Shown here: positions 38,301 through 47,730 of the stretch, in pieces
Position numbering within the stretch: the stretch's first letter is position 1
How the letters are laid out: each line of letters opens with the position of its first letter
DNA from: an uncultured Paracoccaceae bacterium
GTDB lineage: Bacteria > Pseudomonadota > Alphaproteobacteria > Rhodobacterales > Rhodobacteraceae
NCBI GenBank assembly: GCA_947494445.1
Contig: CANLVD010000013.1
Span: 44,344-108,343 of the forward strand
Length of the DNA: 64,000 nucleotides
Direction of reading: 5' to 3'
Translations under genes and position numbers: made by a program
The notes under the pieces: model-generated
The model's database searches: none
Seen by the model: only the letters and a program-made list of their open reading frames with translations
What the model was told of the DNA's origin: nothing

Positions 38301-39074
38301 TTACGTGAACTGTTCCCGGATCAGCCGCTCTTCCAGACCGTGACCGGGATCGAACAACAGTCGGTGAGCCACCTTTGGCTCGCTGGCGATCTCAACCGAG
38401 ATCACATCCTGCACTTCGCCACTGTCCGCACTGGCATTGACAGGCCTCTTTTCGGACTCGAGCACATCGAACTGGACCCGCGCGCTTTTCGGTAGCAAGG
38501 CCCCGCGCCAGCGTCTCGGCCGAAAGGCAGCCATTGCTGTCAGGGTCAGGACGCCCGCGCCAATGGGCACGATCGGGCCATGGGCTGAATAGTTATAGGC
38601 CGTGGACCCCGCAGGCGTAGCCACCAGTGCCCCATCACAGACCAGTTCGTCCAGCCGCACCCGACCATCAATGCTGATGCGCAGCTTTGCCGCCTGCGCA
38701 TGTGCGCGCAAAAGCGAGACCTCGTTGATGGCAAGTGCGGTTTCCGTTGATCCGTCCCGGCGCGTCGCGGTCATGATCAGCGGATTGATCACCGCTTCTT
38801 CCGCCGCGAGCAGGCGTTCGGGCAGGCCGTCCTGTTCGAAATCATTCATCAGGAATCCGACAGTGCCGCGGTTCATCCCATAGACCGGCAGATCAAGCTC
38901 CCGGCTGTCATGCAGGGTGGACAACATGAAGCCATCGCCACCTAGGGCCACGATGACGTCCGCCTGATCCATGTCGGACTGACCGTAAACAGCCGTAAGC
39001 GACGCGATGGATGCCTGCGCTTCAGGGGCCTGCGACGCCACAAATCTAATGTTGTCCAATGCCTTGCCTGCCAT
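38301..39074 (-). CDS. nadK: NAD kinase
   Basis: 257 aa. Phosphorylates NAD to NADP with ATP or polyphosphate. GGDG is in VIVALGGDGFMLSTLHD, the NE/D region is in ALAINEVSLLRA, and the glycine block is in TPAGSTAYNYSAHGPIVPIGAG. ATG at 39074 has AGGTGG upstream and gives the usual length; the longer frame is not needed. Lies convergent with the PG-binding gene, 6 bp away, and close to the polyphosphate genes. Confidence 0.94.
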   Translation of the reverse strand: MAGKALDNIRFVASQAPEAQASIASLTAVYGQSDMDQADVIVALGGDGFMLSTLHDSRELDLPVYGMNRGTVGFLMNDFEQDGLPERLLAAEEAVINPLIMTATRRDGSTETALAINEVSLLRAHAQAAKLRISIDGRVRLDELVCDGALVATPAGSTAYNYSAHGPIVPIGAGVLTLTAMAAFRPRRWRGALLPKSARVQFDVLESEKRPVNASADSGEVQDVISVEIASEPKVAHRLLFDPGHGLEERLIREQFT

Positions 39075-39306
39075 ACCGGTTTCCACCTGACTTTGGACAG
39101 TAGAACGCCAGAGCCGCTCTGCAAACCGGTTTTCATCCCAAAGTCTGTGTCGCAAGACGCCATTTGGCAAACTATCTGGACACCAAAAGGATGCCAAACC
39201 CGCCGCTTGCCCTATATCATGCGTCGGTTTGACCGGTTTATCAGGTCAATGGGTCGGATAAAGAACCCACCATACGAGGAACGCCCGGCGACAGAGGAGC
39301 CTGACC

Positions 39307-40602
39307 ATGAAAGATTTGAACACCAACCCCGGCTTTTTCACCGAAAGCCTCGCGTCCAGAGATCCGGACCTGTTCAAGGCCGTGTCCGACGAGTTGACCC
39401 GTCAGCGCGACGAGATCGAGCTGATCGCATCCGAGAACATCGTCTCGGCCGCCGTGATGGAGGCTCAGGGCTCCGTCATGACCAACAAATACGCCGAAGG
39501 CTATTCTGGACGGCGCTACTATGGCGGCTGTCAGTATGTCGATGTGGCCGAGGATCTGGCGATCGAGCGGATCTGCAAGTTGTTTGACTGCAAATTTGCC
39601 AACGTGCAGCCAAACTCAGGCTCTCAGGCCAATCAGGCGGTGTTCATGTCGCTTCTCCAGCCCGGTGATACGTTTCTGGCCATGGACCTTGCCTCGGGCG
39701 GTCACCTGACCCATGGAGCGAAGCCAAACCAGTCGGGCAAGTGGTTCAACCCAGTGCATTACGGTGTGCGCAAGCAGGACCAGCGGATCGATTACGATCA
39801 GGTGGCCGAGCTTGCCAAGGAGCATCAGCCGAAACTGATCATTGCCGGCGGTTCCGCCGTGCCGCGTCAGATCGACTTCAAGAAGTTCCGTGAAATCGCC
39901 GACAGCGTCGGCGCTTACCTGATGGTGGATATGGCGCATTTTGCCGGTCTCGTGGCTGGAAAACAGCACCCCAACCCGCTGGACTATGCAGATGTTGCAA
40001 CCTCAACCACACACAAGACCCTGCGCGGTCCGCGTGGTGGGATCATCCTGACCAATGACGAGGCGCTGGCCAAGAAATTCAACTCGGCGATTTTCCCCGG
40101 CATTCAGGGCGGCCCCCTGATGCATGTGATCGCAGCCAAGGCCGTGGCATTTGGCGAAGCATTGCGCCCCGAGTTCGTGGCCTATCAGGAGCAGGTCGTC
40201 AAAAACGCGAAGGCACTTGGTGACGCGCTGATGAAGGGCGGGCTTGATCTGGTCACCGGCGGCACCGACACCCATGTCATGCTGGTCGACCTGCGCCCCA
40301 AAGGCGTGAAAGGCAACGACACCGAAAAGGCTTTGGGCCGTGCCCACATCACAACAAACAAGAACGGCATCCCGTTTGACCCGGAGAAGCCGATGGTCAC
40401 CTCCGGCATCCGTCTGGGAACACCCGCTGGCACGACTCGCGGGTTTGGCGAGGCCGAGTTCACCCAGATCGGCGAGTTGATCGTTGAGGTCGTGGATGGT
40501 CTGGCCGCAAATGGTGCCGACGGCAACTCCAGCGTGGAAGAAACGGTGAAGGCCAAGGTGCAGGCACTCTGCGACCGCTTCCCGATCTATCCCAACCTGT
40601 AA
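39307..40602 (+). CDS. glyA: Serine hydroxymethyltransferase
   Basis: 431 aa. PLP enzyme interconverting serine plus tetrahydrofolate with glycine plus methylene-tetrahydrofolate. PLP lysine Lys237 is in [37 protein letters not shown] and [15 protein letters not shown] are also seen. An AGAGGAG site precedes the ATG. The 232-bp upstream gap was searched for a glycine riboswitch; none was recognised. A GC-rich hairpin follows at 40617. Confidence 0.97.
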   Translation: MKDLNTNPGFFTESLASRDPDLFKAVSDELTRQRDEIELIASENIVSAAVMEAQGSVMTNKYAEGYSGRRYYGGCQYVDVAEDLAIERICKLFDCKFANVQPNSGSQANQAVFMSLLQPGDTFLAMDLASGGHLTHGAKPNQSGKWFNPVHYGVRKQDQRIDYDQVAELAKEHQPKLIIAGGSAVPRQIDFKKFREIADSVGAYLMVDMAHFAGLVAGKQHPNPLDYADVATSTTHKTLRGPRGGIILTNDEALAKKFNSAIFPGIQGGPLMHVIAAKAVAFGEALRPEFVAYQEQVVKNAKALGDALMKGGLDLVTGGTDTHVMLVDLRPKGVKGNDTEKALGRAHITTNKNGIPFDPEKPMVTSGIRLGTPAGTTRGFGEAEFTQIGELIVEVVDGLAANGADGNSSVEETVKAKVQALCDRFPIYPNL

Positions 40603-40613
40603 GTTTTAACGCG

Positions 40614-40640
40614 TTTCCCCCGGCTTCGGCCGGGGGGATG
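40614..40640 (+). terminator. UUCG-tetraloop hairpin after glyA
   Basis: CCCCCGGC-TTCG-GCCGGGGG (40617-40636), 8-bp perfect stem with a stable tetraloop, 14 bp after the glyA stop and 5 bp before the convergent lipoprotein gene stop. No T-run on either strand; placement favours a shared terminator. Confidence 0.65.
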
Positions 40641-40641
40641 A

Positions 40642-41445
40642 TCAGTTCTTGGTGGTCAGATACCGCCCCTGAACCTGAAGACCAGCACTGTTTGACAGAC
40701 CAAGAACGCCACCGATCTCAGCCGCATCAGGACCAAATGTCTGACCGACATGACGAACTGTCGCGACGTTGTTCGATGTCACCGCCAGCGAGCCTGTCAC
40801 CGACGCGGTACCACCTGTAAACTCACCCTGAGCATTGATTGCCGAGCCGGTTATCAGGATCGTAGCCGCGTTAGAGACATTGGTGACAGATCCCCCGTCA
40901 TCGCGCGTCCCGTTCAATCCATTCAGGGTCACGCTGGCTGTGCCACCAGACGCACCGAAATTTGCCGTTACTGAAGCATTTCCTGATAGTTCATAGAGGG
41001 CGGCGGTATCATTGATCGTGACTGTGGATGCTCCGGAGTAATTCGCCGTTGTGTCTGTCGGCAGATTGCCAGAGCCGGTCACGACACCGATGACACCGAT
41101 CTGACCTGCATCGTCAAACACGCGCGCGTAGACCGCGCCAGCCGATTTACTGAGGGTCACAACCCCGCCTAACGTGGTCACTTGCGAGTAATCGGCATTC
41201 AGAGTGCCCGACAGATCGGTCTGTCCGGAAATGGACGTTGTGCTGTGGTTCAGCGTCCCTGAATCCCGTCCTGCACTGGTCAGGGAATTGAGACGCAACT
41301 CGCTCAACTGGCTTGGCGGCGCATCCATGCCGAGGTTTCCGAAGCTGCCGGGCAGGGTTGCACTTGAACCTCCACCTCCGCATGCCGCAAGTCCAAGCAG
41401 GCCCGCAACGGGTGCCAAAATGCGCATCACATCAGTCATAGTCAT
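40642..41445 (-). CDS. Slam/TbpB-like surface lipoprotein
   Basis: 267 aa. A type II signal (ILAPVAGLLGLAAC, lipidated Cys22) is followed by a Gly/Ser linker, then Ser/Thr/Asn-rich beta strands. The C-terminal line GQTFGPDAAEIGGVLG (about residues 234-249) matches the GPxAAExGGxFG hallmark of TbpB beta-barrel lobes and Slam-dependent lipoproteins. It may bind haem, a metal or a protein at the surface. It starts 8 bp after the matrixin stop, so the two form an operon. In-frame ATGs at 41439 and 41427 are alternatives. No Slam gene is in the window. Confidence 0.8.
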   Translation of the reverse strand: MTMTDVMRILAPVAGLLGLAACGGGGSSATLPGSFGNLGMDAPPSQLSELRLNSLTSAGRDSGTLNHSTTSISGQTDLSGTLNADYSQVTTLGGVVTLSKSAGAVYARVFDDAGQIGVIGVVTGSGNLPTDTTANYSGASTVTINDTAALYELSGNASVTANFGASGGTASVTLNGLNGTRDDGGSVTNVSNAATILITGSAINAQGEFTGGTASVTGSLAVTSNNVATVRHVGQTFGPDAAEIGGVLGLSNSAGLQVQGRYLTTKN

Positions 41446-41452
41446 ATTCCAG

Positions 41453-42877
41453 TCAGAGGATGAAGTCATTCGAGGACAGCTCATCAGGCAGTATGCCCTC
41501 GATCCGCAGTGAGTCCGCTCCATTGGTGAAGAGCGCATCATTGCCAGATTGTGAAAGACGGGCCTCGACCTGTGAGAAACTGGCGAAGTTGAAATCGCTC
41601 AGATCGATCTTGTCTACACCAACCTCGAAATCAGTGCCGACAATCCGCGACGAATGCGGGCTTGACCGGTTCACATCGATCTCACCGATATGGTCATTGC
41701 CTCCACCGCTTTGGAAGATGAAACGGTCGATCCCGCCACCGCCCTCAAGCAGATCGTTGCCCGCACCACCATTCAACACATCATTTCCGGCCAGCAGATT
41801 GCCGAAGGCATCGCCCACCAGCACGTCATCATCGCTGCCGCCGTTAAGCGTGTCATTGTTGTAACCGCCGAGCAGAAGGTCGTCACCGCTGCCGCCGTTC
41901 AATGTGTTGGTGCCGGAGAAGGCGGCAATTATGTCATCCCCGCCGTCTCCGGCCAGATTGTCATTGCCGATGGCGTCGACCAGAACATCGCGCCCATCGT
42001 TGCCATCAAGATTGTCGTTGCCGGTGCCGCCAGAGATGAAATCATCAGCTGAGCCGCCGGTCAGATCGTCATTGCCACCATAGCCGTAAAGCTGCACCGC
42101 AAAGCTTTTGTCGCTGTGGTCAAGCACATCGCGGCTGCCGGTGCCTGAAGTGGGTGTCGAAGGTGCAGGCGGCTCGGGCGGCTCATCGGGTGGGTCAGGC
42201 GGAGCGCCCACGGCGGGTCCGTACAATGCCTGAATTCCGGCAATGTCACCTTCTCCCAAATCCGGCGTACTCTTGCGGACAACACCGTTCATGATCTGCG
42301 AACTGTCGTTTACATGTCCCAGACCAATGGCATGGCCAATCTCGTGCAAGGCGACCTGATAAAACACACTATCAAGGGCTGCGTCGAGCCCACCATTTTC
42401 GTCGAAATCAGCCAGATCGAAGAAAACCTCGGCGGATGGGATGCGTCCGCCGCTGCGGATCGACCAGCTGGCCACACCGATGGTGCCGCCGGCGGTGCCG
42501 AGCTGGCTGGCCTGTGTGCCATCATCCCAATAGACGTCGATGTTGGCGTTCTGGTCATCGCTGACCTGAACAAAGTCGATGTTCGCAACCTCTTCCCAAC
42601 GAACAAAGGCCTGCTCTACCAGATCACGATAAGCAGACTGCCCGATGTAGTAGGCGCCCATGCCCGCGAAATTCCAGGTAACCGTTCCACCAGTCGTACC
42701 AAGTGACCCGCTGTCACCCCACTTTGCACCATGAAGCACGTAGGATGTGCTGGCTCCGGCTGAATCAGATCCATTTGCACCGGCACTGTCGCTCAGGCAA
42801 CCATCGCAGCAGCAGCCATGTGCGTGGCTGCCATGGGCATGCATTCCGTCATCATGCGCGTCTTCTAACTGCGCCAT
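41453..42877 (-). CDS. Matrixin-like zinc metalloprotease with RTX repeats
   Basis: 474 aa. Residues 178-188 carry HEIGHAIGLGH, the extended zinc motif of metzincin/matrixin proteases. A Pro-rich linker (PPDPPDEPPEPPAP) leads to RTX nonapeptides (GGSGDDLLLGG type, about residues 250-390) and a C-terminal stretch like type I secretion substrates. No Sec signal, so secretion is expected by a TolC-type system not in the window. The N-terminus is unusually rich in His and Cys (HAHGSHAHGCCCDGC, residues 13-27). ATG at 42877 follows GAGAGGAAAC. Confidence 0.88.
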   Translation of the reverse strand: MAQLEDAHDDGMHAHGSHAHGCCCDGCLSDSAGANGSDSAGASTSYVLHGAKWGDSGSLGTTGGTVTWNFAGMGAYYIGQSAYRDLVEQAFVRWEEVANIDFVQVSDDQNANIDVYWDDGTQASQLGTAGGTIGVASWSIRSGGRIPSAEVFFDLADFDENGGLDAALDSVFYQVALHEIGHAIGLGHVNDSSQIMNGVVRKSTPDLGEGDIAGIQALYGPAVGAPPDPPDEPPEPPAPSTPTSGTGSRDVLDHSDKSFAVQLYGYGGNDDLTGGSADDFISGGTGNDNLDGNDGRDVLVDAIGNDNLAGDGGDDIIAAFSGTNTLNGGSGDDLLLGGYNNDTLNGGSDDDVLVGDAFGNLLAGNDVLNGGAGNDLLEGGGGIDRFIFQSGGGNDHIGEIDVNRSSPHSSRIVGTDFEVGVDKIDLSDFNFASFSQVEARLSQSGNDALFTNGADSLRIEGILPDELSSNDFIL

Positions 42878-43007
42878 AAAGTTTCCTCTCACCAAGCCCA
42901 ATGCTTTCGCGTCAGGCCCCGGACACCGGTCCGCCCCCTGCCCTCTTTTCTATTCAGACCTGATTAACAATCAAGCCATCAAGTTGGTTAAGAAAGAATT
43001 GTGGCAA

Positions 43008-43889
43008 TTATAGGCGGTTAAACGCCGGGCGACGGGTCGGTTTGGGGCTGACATTGGGGATCAGCACGGAATAATTGCCCTCTTTTCCTGCCTCGAGCGA
43101 GGCTTTGCGCAGCACTTCGGTGGCCTCGGTCGCATTTTTCGGGAGGCTGCCACCTGACAGGGGTTTGTCGGCCCGTACGACAAAGGAATGCCGCGATTTG
43201 TTGACCACTTCGTGGAAAAGCGTGATGTCGCGTAGCGTAGGGTGCAATGCATCAAATAGGTAGAACAATGCGGAATTGCGCGCTGTCATGTGCATCGGCA
43301 CCACAGGCAATTCGTATTTTCTGGCCAGCATCGCCGCAGATGGCATCCATGGCCGCTCGAACAGGCGCAGGCCCTTGCGCTTTGCCAGACGACCGGATGG
43401 GAACAATACGCCCAAGCGACCCTCCTTGAAGGCATTGCCAGCATAGGTCAGGGTTTCGCGGTTGGACGAATGGGAACGCTTATCCTTGCGCCACTCCACC
43501 GGAGCAATGATCTGATCAAGCTGGGGCATCACACGGATTGCGTCACGATTGGCAAAGAAGAACAGGTCCGGCCTGATTTTTGCCAGCACCGACCACATGA
43601 TGATCCCGTCCGCAATTCCGGTTGGGTGGTTGCACACGATCATGGCAGGACCCGAGCGCGGGATGTGTTCCAGCCCAGTCACATCGACATTCTTTGCAAT
43701 CATCAGAGCCAGTTCGTCCATCAACTCAGGCGCTGGCAAGGGTGATATCCGCTCTCCGATTCTGATGGTTCTGTCATAGCCGAGCATCAGGTGAAGAAGC
43801 CCGCGAATAACACGAATATGGCCACCGCGCCTATATAGCCACGGCGCGCGCTCTTCGATCAGCGGATCAACCCTCTCTCTCATGAACAC
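43008..43889 (-). CDS. Lysophospholipid / phosphate acyltransferase-like protein
   Basis: 293 aa. PlsC-type domain: the acyltransferase catalytic line is CNHPTGIADGIIMW, an HxxxxxD variant with five residues between His and Asp rather than the common four. The other blocks are FANRDAIRVMP and GVLFPSGRLAKRKGLRLFERPWMPSAA, the last matching the substrate-binding EGTRS-type region. It probably acylates a phospholipid or ornithine lipid precursor at the inner membrane. Lies 130 bp downstream of the matrixin-lipoprotein promoter region on the same strand. Confidence 0.8.
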   Translation of the reverse strand: MFMRERVDPLIEERAPWLYRRGGHIRVIRGLLHLMLGYDRTIRIGERISPLPAPELMDELALMIAKNVDVTGLEHIPRSGPAMIVCNHPTGIADGIIMWSVLAKIRPDLFFFANRDAIRVMPQLDQIIAPVEWRKDKRSHSSNRETLTYAGNAFKEGRLGVLFPSGRLAKRKGLRLFERPWMPSAAMLARKYELPVVPMHMTARNSALFYLFDALHPTLRDITLFHEVVNKSRHSFVVRADKPLSGGSLPKNATEATEVLRKASLEAGKEGNYSVLIPNVSPKPTRRPAFNRL

Positions 43890-43988
43890 GACCTATATCC
43901 GTCAGATTGCAGTTCTATGACAGTGCCCCGGCAGGATACCAAAATTGACTGGTGACGCAATATTAAGCAGTTTCACCCTCGGCGGAAC

Positions 43989-44648
43989 TCAGCCAATGGG
44001 GGGTACGTAAAACGCCTTTTTGTAAATATGCGCATCCCCGTCACGTTCAATGGCTCGCTGATATGCGGTGCGGGATCTCAACCGGTCCAGATAGTCGGAG
44101 ACCGCAGGCATTTCATCAAGGGTGATAAAGCGCGTGGCAATGTCCACCGAATACCCCATGGCCGTATCAACGCCAGAAAACCCAGTTTCCAGCATGTAGT
44201 CGTGATCAGACAAAACCTGTTCCAGCACCCCTACCGCCTTGGCCAGCCGTTTTGCCTCCAGTTGCATCAGCAAGGGCGACCTGTCAGCGTCGTCATAGAT
44301 GACGATATGCTGCTGGGTGAGGTTTGCGCCATGCACAGCTATCGTCTCGGCATAGTGCAGCCATTGGAGCCAATCTGCCCGCTCCGGATTTCCCGGTGCG
44401 CGCCAGAGCGCGGGCGCACGGGTTTCGCAAAGATACTCGCAGATCGCTCCTGTCTCGAACATTTTCCGGCCATCGATTTCAAGCGCCGGAACTCTGCCCA
44501 AGGGGTGTTTTGCCAGATACTCAGGAGCGCGCAGGTTCTTGCCGAACGGATGCACGACAAGTTCAAAATCAAGCCCGATTTCATGCAGCAACCAAAGGCT
44601 GCGAAACGACCGGGCCTGTGTAGCATGGTGAAGAACGATCCCGCTCAA
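43989..44648 (-). CDS. Glutathione S-transferase family protein
   Basis: 219 aa. Thioredoxin-like N-terminal domain (LHHATQARSFRSLWLLHEIGL, RVPALEIDG, ETGAICEYL) and helical C-terminal domain. The start is uncertain: the family N-terminus begins just after a TTG at 44648 that overlaps the TetR stop (TTGA), and there is no better ATG. Coupling to the TetR gene suggests the repressor controls it. Likely detoxification role; substrate unknown. Confidence 0.8.
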   Translation of the reverse strand: MSGIVLHHATQARSFRSLWLLHEIGLDFELVVHPFGKNLRAPEYLAKHPLGRVPALEIDGRKMFETGAICEYLCETRAPALWRAPGNPERADWLQWLHYAETIAVHGANLTQQHIVIYDDADRSPLLMQLEAKRLAKAVGVLEQVLSDHDYMLETGFSGVDTAMGYSVDIATRFITLDEMPAVSDYLDRLRSRTAYQRAIERDGDAHIYKKAFYVPPIG

Positions 44649-45241
44649 GCCGCACCGACCATAGAAAAGATAAGGCCTCTGTATTCCTGTGCGATTCTGT
44701 CCGGCGTCAGACGACCATCTTCGCGATACCATGTCGTCACACCCGTCAGCATCGCAATCGCGGCCAAAGTGGTGACCCGCAGATCGTCAATCCGAAACGC
44801 GGCTTCTGTGCGTCCATCCGACAGAATGGCCTCAAGTTCGCGCTCGTATTGTCTGCGCAGATCCTCGACCTTTCGAAATCCATCCTGATCGAGGTTGCGC
44901 AATTCCATATAAGCAATGAACACCTCATCCACGCGGGTCAGGTGGTAATGGATGTGAAACTCGACAAAGGCTTCAAGCCGCTCTGCGGGATCGGAAGACA
45001 GGCTCGATCGACGGTCGGCCCAAGCCTTAAGCAGTGCCTCCAGATGGGAGCACATCAAGTCTTGCAACAGGCTTTGCTTGTCGGGCGTGTAAAGGTAAAG
45101 CGCGCCGGCCTGAACGCCAACTTCGCGCGCAATCTGGCGCATCGAAACGGCAGCGTAGCCATGTTCGGCAAACAGGCGAAGTGCGGCGTCTCGCAAGTCG
45201 CGCGCGGTTTTCTGCCCGTCAGAGCCGGACTTTCGGGCCAT
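44645..45241 (-). CDS. TetR-family transcriptional repressor
   Basis: 198 aa. N-terminal helix-turn-helix (LRLFAEHGYAAVSMRQIAREVGVQAGALYLYTPDKQSLLQDLM, about residues 22-65), then a helical ligand-binding domain. Co-transcribed with the GST gene whose start overlaps its stop. An 18-bp dyad 28 bp upstream of the start codon is the likely autoregulatory operator, shared with the divergent cytochrome genes. Ligand unknown. Confidence 0.88.
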   Translation of the reverse strand: MARKSGSDGQKTARDLRDAALRLFAEHGYAAVSMRQIAREVGVQAGALYLYTPDKQSLLQDLMCSHLEALLKAWADRRSSLSSDPAERLEAFVEFHIHYHLTRVDEVFIAYMELRNLDQDGFRKVEDLRRQYERELEAILSDGRTEAAFRIDDLRVTTLAAIAMLTGVTTWYREDGRLTPDRIAQEYRGLIFSMVGAA

Positions 45242-45268
45242 GATCCATCCCTTGGTTTTCTATTTTTG

Positions 45269-45286
45269 TAAATGAACGTCCGTTTA
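45269..45286. promoter_or_regulatory. Candidate TetR operator
   Basis: TAAATGAAC-GTCCGTTTA, an 18-bp dyad with 7 of 9 matching arm positions, lying 28 bp before the TetR start codon and 108 bp before the divergent cytochrome gene. Shape and place fit a TetR-family operator. Inferred. Confidence 0.5.
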
Positions 45287-45393
45287 ATGGACAGCCAAAA
45301 ACATATTCTCGTGACAATGGACTTGCATTGCTTGACCCCAGGACAGATCCGCCTATCGTTTTTCTCACCAACTCCAACAGGGATCTTTTCGAC

Positions 45394-45846
45394 ATGAAAC
45401 GAATTTCTTTTCTCGCTCCTGTGTCCATTGCCGTCATTTCTGCCCTGTCCACTGCAAGTTTCGCAGGCGGGCATTTGCCTTACGAGAAACGTCAGGCTGC
45501 CATGAAAACCGTGGGCGCCAGCACCAAAACGCTGAGCGGTTACGCCAAAGGCACTGCGCCTTATGACGCAGCCGGCGCGACGGCTGCATTCACAGCCATG
45601 CAGAACGCCGTTGCCAATCTTGGCGAGATGTTCCCGGAAGGCTCCGAGGCCGACAAGTCCGAAGCCGGACCAAAAATCTGGTCAGATCCAGCCGGTTTTG
45701 ATGCAGCCATTGTCAAGTTTCAAAACGACATCGCTGCTGCAGTTGCCGCAGCACCGGCCAGCAAGGACGCCTTCATGCCGGTCTTTGGCCAGGTGGCCGG
45801 AAACTGCAAGGCCTGTCACGAGGGATATCGCGTCAAAAAGAACTGA
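45394..45846 (+). CDS. Cytochrome c' / c556-type haem protein
   Basis: 150 aa. Signal peptide MKRISFLAPV to ASFA (residues 1-24), then four-helix pattern and a single C-terminal CKACH haem site, the class II cytochrome c layout. Periplasmic electron carrier or small-gas binding protein. ATG at 45394 gives the intact signal peptide. It shares one base with the next cytochrome gene (TGATG), so the two are coupled. Confidence 0.9.
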   Translation: MKRISFLAPVSIAVISALSTASFAGGHLPYEKRQAAMKTVGASTKTLSGYAKGTAPYDAAGATAAFTAMQNAVANLGEMFPEGSEADKSEAGPKIWSDPAGFDAAIVKFQNDIAAAVAAAPASKDAFMPVFGQVAGNCKACHEGYRVKKN

Positions 45847-46766
45847 TGACCGGGTTTCTCAAACGCTGGGCACCCAGAGCCGCGCTTGTGGTGGCCATCG
45901 GCGTGGGCGTCGGGCTGTTCATCACGAGGTCTGACCAGTTGGCTGCGTCCGACCTGCCGGACCATCAGCCTGACCTGCAAAACGGTCAGGCTGTTTTCAT
46001 CGCGGGCGGCTGCGCCTCGTGCCATGCTGATGCGCAGGCAAAGGGGGAGGACAAGCTGATCCTCGCAGGCGGGCAGGAACTGCATTCGGATTTCGGCACA
46101 TTTGTTGTGCCCAATATCAGCCCGGACCTTCAAACGGGCATCGGCGACTGGACCATGGCGCAATTCGTCTCAGCCATGCAACTGGGCACGCGACCCGATG
46201 GTGCACACTATTATCCTGCCTTTCCGTTCGGCTCCTATGCCAAGATGGATGTCCGGGACGTGATGGATCTGCGGGCCTATCTGGATACTCTGCCCGTCTC
46301 GCAAAATGATGCCGGGCCGAACCGCCTGAACTTCCCGTTTTCGATCCGACGTGCCGCGGGTGTCTGGAAGTTTCTCTATCTATCGCCAGCGCCCGTGTTG
46401 GCCGAGGTCAATGATGCTCAACTGGAACGTGGCCGGTATCTGGTCGAAGGGCCGGGACATTGTGCGGAGTGTCATACATCGCGCACGCTTCTTGGCGGTT
46501 TGCGCCATGAAGCCTGGCTTGCAGGTGCTCCGAACCCCGACGGCAAGGGTCGCATTCCCAACATCACCCCGTCTGACGCTGGCATCGGCAGTTGGGTGGT
46601 CGAGGACATTGCCTATTATCTGGAAAGCGGGTTCACGCCGGAATTCGACAGCGTTGGTGGGTCTATGGTCAAGGTCGTTGAGAACACGAGCCAGATGACA
46701 CCAGAGGATCGTTTGGCGATTGCGGCATATCTCAAAGCGATCCCGGCTCTGCCTACCGCGCCTTGA
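45846..46766 (+). CDS. Membrane-anchored dihaem cytochrome c
   Basis: 306 aa. N-terminal anchor (AALVVAIGVGVGLFI), then two class I haem domains with CASCH (about residue 57) and CAECH (about residue 209), each with a distal Met region (YAKMDV, SMVKVVE). Resembles cytochrome subunits of membrane dehydrogenases. No dehydrogenase gene is next to it; it may pass electrons from a periplasmic donor, with the c' type protein as partner. Last 14 bp overlap the convergent kinase gene. Confidence 0.88.
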   Translation: MTGFLKRWAPRAALVVAIGVGVGLFITRSDQLAASDLPDHQPDLQNGQAVFIAGGCASCHADAQAKGEDKLILAGGQELHSDFGTFVVPNISPDLQTGIGDWTMAQFVSAMQLGTRPDGAHYYPAFPFGSYAKMDVRDVMDLRAYLDTLPVSQNDAGPNRLNFPFSIRRAAGVWKFLYLSPAPVLAEVNDAQLERGRYLVEGPGHCAECHTSRTLLGGLRHEAWLAGAPNPDGKGRIPNITPSDAGIGSWVVEDIAYYLESGFTPEFDSVGGSMVKVVENTSQMTPEDRLAIAAYLKAIPALPTAP

Positions 46767-47730
46767 GCACTGGCTTCAGGCGCCCGCGGCACAGTCTGAA
46801 AAGTCGTTGAATCTTGCGCCCGCGCGGGTCCGTGCCGCGTGCAACACGGGTCAGCAAGCCACTGAACAACCGGGTTCCCGACACAAGCCGCATGTCCGGC
46901 GTCGGCTCTGGCAGAGGGCCATAACCGGCCTCGAACGCTGCTTGCAGCTTCGGTCGATAGCCGTGTGACGTTGATCGATAGGTCAGGTCCGAACGGAACC
47001 CACGACGCAGAACATCTGACATCAGCACATCAACATCCCAGATCGCTGGGCCTTTCTGCAGGTTTGAGAAATCCAGCATGCTCAGACCTCCTTGGCGCGA
47101 CAGAAAGTTTCCCAAATGCGCATCGCCATGCAGCAGTACATGATCCACAGGCTGCTTCGGCCAATGCGACCACAGCAGCAACAGGTCAAGGCGCAACTGG
47201 TCCATTGGCCGGGGCAGATCGCGCGTCGCTTCAATCATGTTCAGCATGCCGGTCATGTCAGGAACCAGCGCTTCCCGTCCACCATAGTCGTGGATTGCAC
47301 GAAGCGTCTGTCCGGCCTGTTTCAGAAACGCAAGAACCGGCTCTTGTGCCTTGTGCCCGTTCAGAAGATCACGTCCGGTGCGCCCGTCCAGAAAATCCAT
47401 CAGAACACCGCCCTTGCGCGGGAAGACATGACGAATTTGCGGAACCGAGAAGACGTCGCCACCGCCGGCAATTTCAAACATCTTGCGGTGTTTCCAGACC
47501 TCTGCGCGCAGTGTCTCGACCGATATGCCGGGCCCAAAGAGTTTCAGCGCATAGGGCCTGTCTTCTGCATCGAAACGGTAAAGTGCCACCCATTGATCAG
47601 GCACCTCAGCCGGCCGCAACCTGACAAGCGTTTGCGGCGCATCGAGCAATTCGGCATATCCTGCGGCGTCGAATGAGTGCAAAACGCCCTCAAGCGCAGC
47701 TGTGACCGCCGTCGTTTCAGGCTTTGTCAA
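46753..47730 (-). CDS. Phosphotransferase / aminoglycoside kinase-like protein
   Basis: 325 aa. Protein-kinase-like fold: catalytic loop HGDAHLGNFLS and metal site MLDFSNL, with LMDFLDG earlier, as in APH/choline kinase-like proteins. Substrate unknown; possibilities include a small alcohol or lipid sugar. The start is a TTG at 47730 that overlaps the 3' end of phaC by 14 bp, without a strong ribosome site, so the true start may differ. Coupled to phaC. Confidence 0.78.
   Translation of the reverse strand: MTKPETTAVTAALEGVLHSFDAAGYAELLDAPQTLVRLRPAEVPDQWVALYRFDAEDRPYALKLFGPGISVETLRAEVWKHRKMFEIAGGGDVFSVPQIRHVFPRKGGVLMDFLDGRTGRDLLNGHKAQEPVLAFLKQAGQTLRAIHDYGGREALVPDMTGMLNMIEATRDLPRPMDQLRLDLLLLWSHWPKQPVDHVLLHGDAHLGNFLSRQGGLSMLDFSNLQKGPAIWDVDVLMSDVLRRGFRSDLTYRSTSHGYRPKLQAAFEAGYGPLPEPTPDMRLVSGTRLFSGLLTRVARGTDPRGRKIQRLFRLCRGRLKPVLKAR

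Noticed and set aside
39075..39306. Possible glycine riboswitch upstream of glyA
   Set aside because: No paired aptamer core or expression-platform hairpin could be recognised; only an ordinary leader with a strong ribosome site.
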